Part shown: piece after piece, positions 8,699-13,835 of the stretch | How positions within the stretch are numbered: the stretch's first letter is position 1 | Layout of the letters: each line of letters starts with the position of its first letter | NCBI GenBank assembly: GCA_017538775.1 | Contig: JAFYIF010000028.1 | Span: 1 to 15,676, forward strand | DNA length: 15,676 nucleotides | Source: Oscillospiraceae bacterium | GTDB lineage: Bacteria; Bacillota; Clostridia; Oscillospirales; Oscillospiraceae | Direction: 5' to 3' | Made by a program: the position numbers and the translations under genes | The notes under the pieces: model-generated | Told to the model about the DNA's origin: nothing | What the model saw: the letters and a program-made list of their open reading frames with translations, nothing else | Databases searched by the model: none

Positions 8699-9250
8699 TC
8701 AGAAGTATGTGCCCAGGCCGGACAGGAAGTCGCTCACCCGGTCCACGAAGCCGCTGTCCTCCTCCGTCACCACCATCGCCTTGTCCGGCGCGGAGGTGTC
8801 GATGTAGGCGATCTGGCTGGCGTTGGGCTTCTGCATCCCCAGGCGGAGCGTGGCGTACTCTTCGATCTCGGCCAGGTTGAAGGCGCTCTCATAGCTGATG
8901 CGCAGCTTGTCCTGCTGCTCGCGCAGCTCCGCCAGGCGGCTTTCCAGCTCCACGCTGTCGTTGCTGACGCGCAGCAGATTCACCTGGGCGGTGATGCCGG
9001 TGACAAACAGGAAGGCCGCCGCCACCAGGCCGATGATGGCCGCGGGGGCGATGCTCTGTCTGCTGCGCCGGAGGCCACGCTCCCGGCTCAGGCTCTCCGT
9101 GCGCGTGCGCGTGCGCGGTCTGGCCGTGGGTGCGCGGGGCGCGGCGTAGCTGTCGTTCTGGTAGAATCCGGGGTAGTTCAGGTCGTATGCCAGGCTTCCG
9201 TACACGGGAACCTCGCCAAACCTTCTGGTCGCCTCTGCCATGATGCCCAT
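8699..9250 (-). CDS. ftsL: FtsL-like cell-division membrane protein
   Basis: This is a small bitopic divisome protein expected to pair with DivIC/FtsB and support FtsW-PBP activity. The 183 residues comprise an unusually long cytoplasmic tail (1-67), one membrane span (about 68-88), and a periplasm-side coiled coil (about 89-125). An LGMQKPNASQIAYI segment (137-150) resembles the conserved end of FtsL/DivIC proteins. The tail contains VPVYGSLAYDLNYPGF and a very basic stretch with RTRTRT (46-51). FtsL diverges fast, so the name rests on architecture plus position between rsmH and the PBP gene, its standard place. GGAG sits 5 nt before the ATG at 9250. A second ATG at 9241, preceded by AAGGA at 8 nt, is equally plausible and would shorten the protein by three residues. 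Confidence 0.82.
   Translation of the reverse strand: MGIMAEATRRFGEVPVYGSLAYDLNYPGFYQNDSYAAPRAPTARPRTRTRTESLSRERGLRRSRQSIAPAAIIGLVAAAFLFVTGITAQVNLLRVSNDSVELESRLAELREQQDKLRISYESAFNLAEIEEYATLRLGMQKPNASQIAYIDTSAPDKAMVVTEEDSGFVDRVSDFLSGLGTYF
9099..9116. repeat. Triple hexanucleotide repeat inside ftsL
   Basis: Three perfect copies of GTGCGC (plus-strand reading) stand in tandem. Within ftsL they encode the Arg-Thr-Arg-Thr-Arg-Thr part of the basic cytoplasmic tail. A hexamer unit keeps the frame, so copy-number change would lengthen or shorten the tail by two residues. Three copies is short for a slippage hotspot. Confidence 0.7.
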
Positions 9251-9262
9251 CCTTTCTCCATC

Positions 9263-9280
9263 CCCCCGGAAAAGCGGGGG
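9263..9280 (-). repeat. Small hairpin just upstream of the ftsL ribosome site
   Basis: CCCCCG (9263-9268) and CGGGGG (9275-9280) form a 6-bp GC stem with a six-base loop in the 72-bp rsmH-ftsL gap. It ends a few bases before the GGAG used by ftsL. No T-run follows it in the transcript direction. It may modulate ribosome access or protect the 5' end of a processed transcript; the role is inference. Confidence 0.5.
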
Positions 9281-9322
9281 TGTATCATCAAACTGTGATG
9301 TTGAAACCTGCTCGTTTGTGTG

Positions 9323-10258
9323 TTATACCCGTTCTGCCACCCGAAGGGAGGCGCTGCGGGCGCGGGGGTTTTCCTCCAGCTCCCGGGCCGAAGGGATCAG
9401 GGGTTTCCGGTAGACGCTTTTCAGGGTCTGGCGAAAGCCGCAGACGCAGACCGGAAAGTCCCGGGGACAGGTGCAGCCGTGTTCCCGGGCCGCGATGGCG
9501 CTTTTGACGATGCGGCTCTCCAGGGAGTGGAAGCAAATCACCGCCAGACGGCCACCTGGGGCCAGGCGCTCCGCGGCGTGGTCCATCAGCTCGGAAATGG
9601 CGGCCAGCTCGTCGTTCACCGCGATGCGGATGGCCTGAAAGCTGCGCTTGGCCGGGTGCTGCTTTTCTCTGCGGGCCGCCGCCGGCATGGCCTGGCGGAT
9701 GAGCTCGGAGAGCTCTCCGGTCCGCCGGATGGGCGCTGTGGCCCTGCGCCGGACGATGGCGGCGGCGATGTTCCGGGCGTAGCGCTCCTCGCCGTATTCG
9801 TAGAGGATGGCCCGCAGCCGCTCCTCCGGCCACTCGTTCACCACTTCATAGGCCGTCAGGCTCTGGTCGCTGTCCATGCGCATGTCCAGCGGCGCGTCGG
9901 CCATGTAGGAGAAGCCCCGCGCCGTCTCGTCCAGCTGGGGGGAGCTGACCCCCAGATCGAAGAGCATCCCGTCGGCTTTGTCCACCCCCGCGCCGTCCAG
10001 CAGGGCGGGAAGATCGCGGAAGTTGCCGTGGACGAAGGTGATGCGGTCTGCAAACGGTTCCAGCCGGAGTTTGGCCCGGCGGATGGCCTCCGCGTCCCGG
10101 TCGATGGCGATGAGCCGTCCGGTATCGAGACGGCGGGCGATCTCGGCGCTGTGGCCGCCCATGCCCAGGGTGCCGTCCACATAGATCCCGTCCGGGCGGA
10201 GCTTCAGGGCCTCCATGCACTCTGCCAGCATCACGCTGGTGTGGCCGTAGTCCTCCAT
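9323..10258 (-). CDS. rsmH: 16S rRNA (cytosine(1402)-N4)-methyltransferase RsmH (MraW)
   Basis: RsmH is a SAM-dependent enzyme that methylates N4 of C1402 in the decoding centre of 16S rRNA. The 311 residues carry the family motifs GHTSVML (5-11), the SAM-binding DGTLGMGGHS (28-37), IDRD (52-55), FDLGVSSPQLD (100-110), HPAKRSFQAIRIAVN (201-215), CFHSLESRIVK (242-252) and NPRARSASLRVAER (297-310). Four cysteines around 262-273 (CTCP...CVCG) form a metal-site-like cluster. The ATG at 10258 shares one base with the mraZ stop (TGATG), so translation is coupled. Longer in-frame extensions upstream run through mraZ in another frame and are not used. The length matches the usual 300-315 residues. 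Confidence 0.96.
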   Translation of the reverse strand: MEDYGHTSVMLAECMEALKLRPDGIYVDGTLGMGGHSAEIARRLDTGRLIAIDRDAEAIRRAKLRLEPFADRITFVHGNFRDLPALLDGAGVDKADGMLFDLGVSSPQLDETARGFSYMADAPLDMRMDSDQSLTAYEVVNEWPEERLRAILYEYGEERYARNIAAAIVRRRATAPIRRTGELSELIRQAMPAAARREKQHPAKRSFQAIRIAVNDELAAISELMDHAAERLAPGGRLAVICFHSLESRIVKSAIAAREHGCTCPRDFPVCVCGFRQTLKSVYRKPLIPSARELEENPRARSASLRVAERV

Positions 10259-10674
10259 CAGAAGTCCAGCTCCTCCATCACCGCGGCGATGTTCTCCGGC
10301 GTGGTCTCCAGGGCGTTGATCTGCCGCCAGGCCTCGCTGTCCCAGAACTCCGCGTGGTTGTTGCAGCCGACCACGGTGACGTTTTTCGTCAGCCGGGCGA
10401 AGTCCCGCAGAAACTGCGGGATCAGAATGCGGCCCTGGCCGTCCAGCTCGCACTTGGCGGCGTAGGCGAAGAGGGGGCGCATCTTGCTCTGTTTGCCGTA
10501 GGGCATGGCGTTGACCTTGGCGCAGAAGTCCTGCCAGCTCGCCTCGTTGTAGGCGGTCAGGCAGCGCTCGCGGCTAAGGGTGAGGTAGAACACCTCTCCC
10601 AGTTCCTCCCGCAGCCGGGCGGGGATGAAAAGTCTGCCCTTGGCGTCGAGATTGTGCTGATATTCCCCGGTCAA
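10258..10674 (-). CDS. mraZ: Transcriptional regulator MraZ, TTG start
   Basis: MraZ is a DNA-binding regulator of the dcw operon and its first gene. The 138 residues contain two SpoVT/AbrB-type repeats (about 5-47 and 76-119), each with the DxxxR signature: D10-AKG-R14 and D78-GQG-R82. The start is a TTG at 10674, decided by a near-perfect Shine-Dalgarno GGAGGTGA (10680-10687) whose GGAGG core lies 8 nt upstream. The resulting MTGEYQHNLDAKGR matches the normal N-terminus of the family. A longer ATG start at 10773 would run through the operator repeats and has no support. Three direct repeats at the transcription start suggest that it regulates itself. The gene overlaps rsmH by one base. Confidence 0.95.
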   Translation of the reverse strand: MTGEYQHNLDAKGRLFIPARLREELGEVFYLTLSRERCLTAYNEASWQDFCAKVNAMPYGKQSKMRPLFAYAAKCELDGQGRILIPQFLRDFARLTKNVTVVGCNNHAEFWDSEAWRQINALETTPENIAAVMEELDF

Positions 10675-10770
10675 ACCTCTCACCTCCGGCAGCGGGTGCG
10701 CGTTGCCCCGTTCCGTGGGAATCGGGCGGCAGATCCGGGCATTTTCCCCCATCCGTATGGGCGGCCGCTG

Positions 10771-10796
10771 CACTTTCTACCACTTCTCCCCACTGT
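10771..10796 (-). promoter_or_regulatory. Putative MraZ operator: three direct repeats at 10-bp spacing
   Basis: On the minus strand the tetramer AGTG occurs at 10794-10791, 10784-10781 and 10774-10771, exactly 10 bp apart. The units read AGTGGGGAGA, AGTGGTAGAA and AGTGCAGCGG. E. coli MraZ binds TGGGN repeats separated by 5 nt (also a 10-bp period), and Mycoplasma MraZ binds AAAGTG-type repeats; this array fits both. It begins a few bases after the predicted transcription start of the dcw operon, a placement suited to blocking RNA polymerase. The repeats are seen directly and the binding is inferred. Confidence 0.78.
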
Positions 10797-10832
10797 GCCC
10801 CTAATTATAAAAGCACCCCCTGTAAAACGCAA
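10797..10832 (-). promoter_or_regulatory. Sigma-A promoter of the dcw operon (Pmra)
   Basis: A perfect -10 TATAAT (10804-10809) lies 17 nt after TTGCGT (10827-10832) on the minus strand. The -35 keeps only the TTG of the consensus, which would suit a regulated promoter. The predicted start near 10797 gives a leader of about 123 nt before the mraZ TTG, containing the MraZ repeats. Confidence 0.75.
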
Positions 10833-11102
10833 GTCTTTTTTCCCGTCGTTTCCGTCCCCACCGGGGCGATCGCCGCAGTTTGTAGACGAAAAACGGGGGA
10901 TCGGCACAAGATATGGTGCAGCGTCAAAATCTCTTTATATATTTTGTCAAAAATCGTCCGCTTTGTGCAGAACCGGGTCGGAGTGGGGCGGCGGGGCGCT
11001 TTTCGAGTCTGTTCCCTGTGCCCCGGCCCCGGGGCGCGGCTTCGTCGATTCCGTGCGGTTTTGCTGTGCGGTTTGGATAAAACGTACATTTTTGCGCGGC
11101 GC
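10833..11102. other. Divergent intergenic region without a gene
   Basis: This 270-bp stretch lies between the dcw promoter and the plus-strand promoter. Small frames are open in it, but none has a ribosome site or a recognisable product. Its only clear structure is the AT-rich inverted repeat at 10923-10948. A GC palindrome, CCCCGGCCCCGGGG, lies near 11021-11034. I see no RNA gene or riboswitch that I can name. Confidence 0.5.
10923..10948. repeat. AT-rich imperfect inverted repeat
   Basis: GTCAAAAT (10923-10930) and ATTTTGTC (10941-10948) are inverted copies matching at 7 of 8 positions around a 10-bp AT-rich spacer. This is an AT island in otherwise GC-rich DNA, about 90 bp upstream of the dcw -35 box and 155 bp upstream of the opposing -35. 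The spacing suits a dimeric regulator operator or an upstream activating site. No regulator is identified. Confidence 0.45.
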
Positions 11103-11138
11103 TTGACAAATTTTTTTCACAGCGCTATACTTGCTTTG
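11103..11138 (+). promoter_or_regulatory. Strong sigma-A promoter for the small membrane-protein genes
   Basis: A perfect -35 TTGACA (11103-11108) and TATACT (11126-11131) are separated by exactly 17 nt, with a T-rich spacer. The expected start is near 11138, giving a leader of about 65 nt before the first ATG at 11204. This is the closest match to the sigma-A consensus in the window and suggests high basal expression. Confidence 0.85.
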
Positions 11139-11203
11139 ATTCAAGCTTTTTTCCTGTCCGCCGTCTGCGGACAAGGCCGCCTGTGAGAGAGAGGAGAGAA
11201 ATC

Positions 11204-11464
11204 ATGGCTGCTGCTTCCCTGGTCCTCGGCATCGTCTCCCTGGTCGTCGCCGTGTTTTTCAATGGCTACGTCTGGGCCGGTGCGCTGTGCGGCATCGTTG
11301 GCATCGTTCTGGCGGTGCTGGCCCGCAAACAGGCCCCCAGCGGCGTGGCCACGGCCGGGCTGGTCTGCTCCATCGTCGGCACTTCCCTCTGCGTCCTGTT
11401 CTTTGTCGCCTGTTCCCTGCTGGTCCGGGCGGTGAAGGACGCGGTCAGCGTCGCCATCGGCTGA
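11204..11464 (+). CDS. Small DUF4190-like membrane protein, copy 1
   Basis: The function is unknown. The 86-residue protein has two or three hydrophobic stretches: about 3-20 merging into 24-40, and 50-75. They are joined by a short positive turn, ARKQAPSG (40-47). The opening ASLVLGIVSLV and the paired GIVGIVLAVLARK...ATAGLVCSIVG segments are typical of DUF4190 proteins. The ATG at 11204 is preceded by GAGAGGAG about 8 nt upstream; an upstream in-frame GTG would include the ribosome site and was rejected. It is closely similar to the next gene, including the leader, so the pair arose by tandem duplication. A strong promoter lies 65-100 bp upstream. No enzymatic motif is visible. Confidence 0.82.
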   Translation: MAAASLVLGIVSLVVAVFFNGYVWAGALCGIVGIVLAVLARKQAPSGVATAGLVCSIVGTSLCVLFFVACSLLVRAVKDAVSVAIG

Positions 11465-11547
11465 CAGGGTCCCCCTTCTGCGTATGACATCAGACCGGCT
11501 GGCCGCCCGTCTGCTGTACATAAATCATTTGAGAGAGGAGAAACATC

Positions 11548-11847
11548 ATGGCAGTAGCATCTCTGGTTCTCGGCATTGTCTCCCTGGTCATCGGCTGCAT
11601 CTTCCCGTACCTGGGCATTGTCGGTGCGGTCGCCGGCGTCGTCGGCATCGTTCTGGCGGTCCTGGCCCGCAAGAAGGGCGAGAAGAAGGGCTTGGCCACC
11701 GCCGGTCTGGTCTGCTCCATCATCGGCGTCATCCTCTGCGTCGTCCTCTACATCGCCTGCGCCGCCGCCGTCGCGGCCGTGCAGGGCGCTGTCGAGTCCG
11801 GTGCCCTGGACGAGCTGACCGAAGCGCTTCAGAACGCCACCACCTGA
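11548..11847 (+). CDS. Small DUF4190-like membrane protein, copy 2
   Basis: This 99-residue paralogue of the preceding gene shares ASLVLGIVSLV at the start, GIVLAVLARK (33-42) and ATAGLVCSII (50-59). It differs in a longer charged turn, RKKGEKKG (41-48), and in an amphipathic, acidic C-terminal tail (about 80-99, AVESGALDELTEALQ) that copy 1 lacks. GAGAGGAG lies 7 nt before the ATG. The 83-bp gap between the copies holds no convincing promoter, so they are probably co-transcribed. An intrinsic terminator follows directly. The function is unknown; envelope stress or a structural membrane role is only a guess from the neighbouring wall genes. Confidence 0.84.
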   Translation: MAVASLVLGIVSLVIGCIFPYLGIVGAVAGVVGIVLAVLARKKGEKKGLATAGLVCSIIGVILCVVLYIACAAAVAAVQGAVESGALDELTEALQNATT

Positions 11848-11854
11848 GCGGAAG

Positions 11855-11894
11855 GATTGCCAATGCCTCCGGGCATTGGCAATCTTCTTTTTTT
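11855..11894 (+). terminator. Strong intrinsic terminator after copy 2
   Basis: GATTGCCAATGCC (11855-11867) and GGCATTGGCAATC (11872-11884) form a perfect 13-bp stem with a TCCG tetraloop, followed by TTCTTTTTTT. The stem starts 7 bp after the copy 2 stop. The lgt-like ATG comes only 15 bp after the T-run, so the element may also act as an attenuator for that gene. Confidence 0.92.
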
Positions 11895-11909
11895 GGAAAC
11901 GGGGTCTGT

Positions 11910-12683
11910 ATGCATCCGTATTTTCACATCTTTGGACTGAGCATCCCCGCCTATGGGACCATGATGGCCCTGGCCCTGGTCGTGGGCTGCGCCCTGGCCT
12001 GGCTTCGGCTGCGGAAGCTGGGCGGGGACTGGGAGACGCTGCTGCTCGTCGCGGCTTGTGCCATTGGACTGGCACTGGTCGGAGCGCGTCTGCTGTACCT
12101 GCTGGTCTCCTATGACGCGGGCCGTCTGCTGGCGGAGCTGGGGCGGGGGGACTTCTCCTTCCTGAGCGCGGAGGGACAGGTGTTTTACGGCGGGCTGTTC
12201 GGCGGCATTGCCGGGGCGCTGCTGGGCTTTCGCATCGCCAAGGAGCGGCGCTGGGGGATGTATGTGCAGGCCATTGTGCCCTGCATCCCGCTGGGACAGG
12301 CCATCGGGCGCGTCGGCTGCCTGCTGGGCGGCTGCTGCTATGGCTTCCCCTACGAGGGCTTCGGGGCCGTCTGTCTGGCGGAGGCCGGGGTGCCCGGGAC
12401 CGTGTTCCCGGCGCAGCTCGTGGCGGCGCTGGCGGATGTGCTGCTTAGTCTGGGGCTGCTGTGGTATGACAGGCGACGGCCCCGGGCGGGGGTCCGGCTG
12501 CTGTATCTCTATCTGGCGGGCTATGCCGTCGTGCGCTTTGGGCTGGAGTTTCTGCGGGGTGATCTGGTCCGCGGCGTGGCCGGAGGGCTGTCCACTTCGC
12601 AGTGGATCAGTCTGGGTATGCTGGCGGCGGGGCTTGGTTTGCTCCTGTGGGAGCGGCGGAAGCGGCCCGAAGCGGGGGCGTGA
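11910..12683 (+). CDS. lgt: Prolipoprotein diacylglyceryl transferase family protein (Lgt-like, variant signature)
   Basis: Lgt moves a diacylglyceryl group from phosphatidylglycerol to the lipobox cysteine of prolipoproteins in the membrane. The 257-residue protein has about seven hydrophobic segments and the family frame: a start resembling the usual one (MHPYFHIFGLSIPAYG, with Y15 matching the essential Tyr26 of E. coli), VFYGGLFGG (91-99) where E. coli has H103, GQAIGRVG (129-136), and RFGLEFLRGD (209-218), keeping equivalents of R239 and E243. The signature is GRVGCLLGGCCYG (133-145) instead of the classical GR.GNF.NGE..G, so the equivalents of N146 and E151 are cysteines. Cysteine-rich Lgt-like variants occur in other bacteria, as far as I recall. 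The start has no clear Shine-Dalgarno and lies 15 bp behind a terminator. Family assignment is firm; activity is less certain. Confidence 0.85.
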   Translation: MHPYFHIFGLSIPAYGTMMALALVVGCALAWLRLRKLGGDWETLLLVAACAIGLALVGARLLYLLVSYDAGRLLAELGRGDFSFLSAEGQVFYGGLFGGIAGALLGFRIAKERRWGMYVQAIVPCIPLGQAIGRVGCLLGGCCYGFPYEGFGAVCLAEAGVPGTVFPAQLVAALADVLLSLGLLWYDRRRPRAGVRLLYLYLAGYAVVRFGLEFLRGDLVRGVAGGLSTSQWISLGMLAAGLGLLLWERRKRPEAGA

Positions 12684-12766
12684 GTGGGTCCCGGGATGGG
12701 TTTGACGCGCCGTGCGATGGGATTCGCCGGAGTGCAGGTCCCATTTGCCTGGGACGGCGGAAATAC

Positions 12767-12815
12767 GACGGCTCCTTTGAGGTGTTTCTCGAAGGAGCCG
12801 TCGTTTCCTTTTTCC
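12767..12815. terminator. Terminator between convergent lgt-like gene and coiled-coil gene
   Basis: GACGGCTCCTT (12767-12777) pairs with AAGGAGCCGTC (12792-12802) in an 11-bp stem. An inner GAG/CTC match shortens the 14-base loop. TTTCCTTTTT follows on the plus strand, so it best terminates the lgt-like transcript. On the minus strand only a weak GTATTT follows, yet the stem begins 21 bp after the coiled-coil gene stop, so it may work both ways. A second small hairpin, GTCCCA/TGGGAC (12738-12755), lies beside it. Confidence 0.8.
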
Positions 12816-12823
12816 CGGTCCGC

Positions 12824-13336
12824 TCAGGTCTCGATGTTGATGTTGCGGGCGCGTTCGTTTCCGGCGGGTCTGCTGACGCCGGCGGCGTTGCGGAAGTTGG
12901 CGCGGGACTTGCCTACCTCGTTCAGGGCGGCGGTGATGGCCTCCTCCGTGCGGCGGAGGGCGTCGTCCACATAGTCGTTGGCCACGCGGTAGAGTTCGCG
13001 GGTGCGGGTCTCGGCGTTGCTCAGCAGCTCGTTGCTGCGGTTTTTGGCGGCGCGGACGATCTCCTGCTGCTCCACCAGCTCGGCGCTGCGCTCCTCGGCG
13101 GCGCGGCGAATGGCATCGGCCTCCCGCTTGGCGGAGCTGATCATCTCGTCCCGGGTGCCCACCAGGCGGCGGGCCTCGGAAAACTCGGACGGCAGCCGCG
13201 CCCGGATCTCATCCAGCAGGTTCAGCACCTTGTCCCGCTCCACGATGCACTTCTCGTTGCCCAGCGGGACGCCCCAGGCCTCTGTAACCATCGTATAGAG
13301 CATTTCGATCAGCTCCAGCACATCGTTGTTATCCAT
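12824..13336 (-). CDS. Small soluble coiled-coil protein of unknown function
   Basis: I do not recognise a characterised family. The 170 residues have a hydrophobic N-terminal helix (about 5-22), a loop with EKCIVERDKV (28-37), then a long Ala/Glu/Arg-rich helix (about 60-145) with coiled-coil character. The tail is polar and ends NINIET. No membrane span or signal peptide is seen. Similar proteins are often labelled ATPase or ATP synthase subunit b-like purely because of the helix; there is no Walker motif here. The ATG overlaps the coaD stop by 8 bp (ATGGATAA), with AGGAGG 9 nt upstream inside coaD, so the two are translationally coupled. It is the last gene of the uvrC-rsmD-coaD unit. A DivIVA-like scaffolding role is possible but unproven. 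Confidence 0.85.
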   Translation of the reverse strand: MDNNDVLELIEMLYTMVTEAWGVPLGNEKCIVERDKVLNLLDEIRARLPSEFSEARRLVGTRDEMISSAKREADAIRRAAEERSAELVEQQEIVRAAKNRSNELLSNAETRTRELYRVANDYVDDALRRTEEAITAALNEVGKSRANFRNAAGVSRPAGNERARNINIET

Positions 13337-13832
13337 TCCCCGAAACCTCCTGTTGTTTGATTTTTTCCTCCACGTCGCGCAGGATCTCCGCCGGGACGAA
13401 AGGCCGCAGATCCGCCCCGTAGCGGGCCATCTCCTTCACGACAGTGGAGCTGATATAGGTGTATTTCGCGCTGCTGGTCAGAAACAGCGTCTCCAGCTGG
13501 GGGTTGACGGTCTGGTTGATGAGGGACATCTGGGCCTCGCTCTCGTAGTCGGAGACCGCCCGCAGGCCCTTTACCAGCACGGCCCCCTCAAACTGCTTGG
13601 CATACTCCGCCAGCAGCCGGTCGGAGCAGTCCACCGTGACGTTGGGCAGATGGGCGATCACCCGCTGGATCAGCTCCATCCGCTCCTCCAACTGGAACAG
13701 CGGGGACTTTTTGCTGCTGTTCACCGTCACGCAGACCACCACCCGGTCGAAGATGTGGCTGGCGCGGCGGATGATGTTCAAGTGGCCCAGCGTAATGGGG
13801 TCAAAGCTGCCCGGACAAATTGCAGTCGTCAT
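13329..13832 (-). CDS. coaD: Phosphopantetheine adenylyltransferase CoaD
   Basis: CoaD joins 4'-phosphopantetheine and ATP to make dephospho-CoA, the penultimate step of coenzyme A synthesis, in the cytoplasm. The 167 residues match the family length of about 160. Motifs are GSFDPITLGH (8-17), the nucleotidyltransferase T/HxGH site, NSSKKSPLF (38-46), the signature KGLRAVSDYESE (88-99) and the ATP-contacting YTYISSTVVKE (124-134). The gene begins 3 nt after the rsmD stop. Its ribosome site is weak (AAGG about 11 nt upstream, inside rsmD), so it probably depends on translation of rsmD. The rsmD-coaD pairing is common in bacteria. It overlaps the coiled-coil gene by 8 bp. Confidence 0.97.
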   Translation of the reverse strand: MTTAICPGSFDPITLGHLNIIRRASHIFDRVVVCVTVNSSKKSPLFQLEERMELIQRVIAHLPNVTVDCSDRLLAEYAKQFEGAVLVKGLRAVSDYESEAQMSLINQTVNPQLETLFLTSSAKYTYISSTVVKEMARYGADLRPFVPAEILRDVEEKIKQQEVSGNG

Positions 13833-13835
13833 CTC

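Noticed and set aside
9323..10453. A 376-codon version of rsmH extending into mraZ
   Set aside because: The first 65 codons are mraZ read in another frame; the conserved RsmH start overlaps the mraZ stop.
10924..11109. Small open frames in the divergent intergenic region
   Set aside because: They overlap each other on both strands, lack ribosome sites, have Pro/Arg/Gly-biased composition and show no known motif.
11465..11547. A separate promoter for the second small membrane-protein gene
   Set aside because: TACATA near 11517 could be a -10 box, but nothing resembling TTGACA lies 16-18 nt upstream.
11484..12683. A longer version of the lgt-like gene starting at 11484
   Set aside because: The added 142 codons run through copy 2 of the DUF4190-like pair and the terminator in another frame and are low-complexity His/Arg/Gly. 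The typical Lgt N-terminus begins at 11910.
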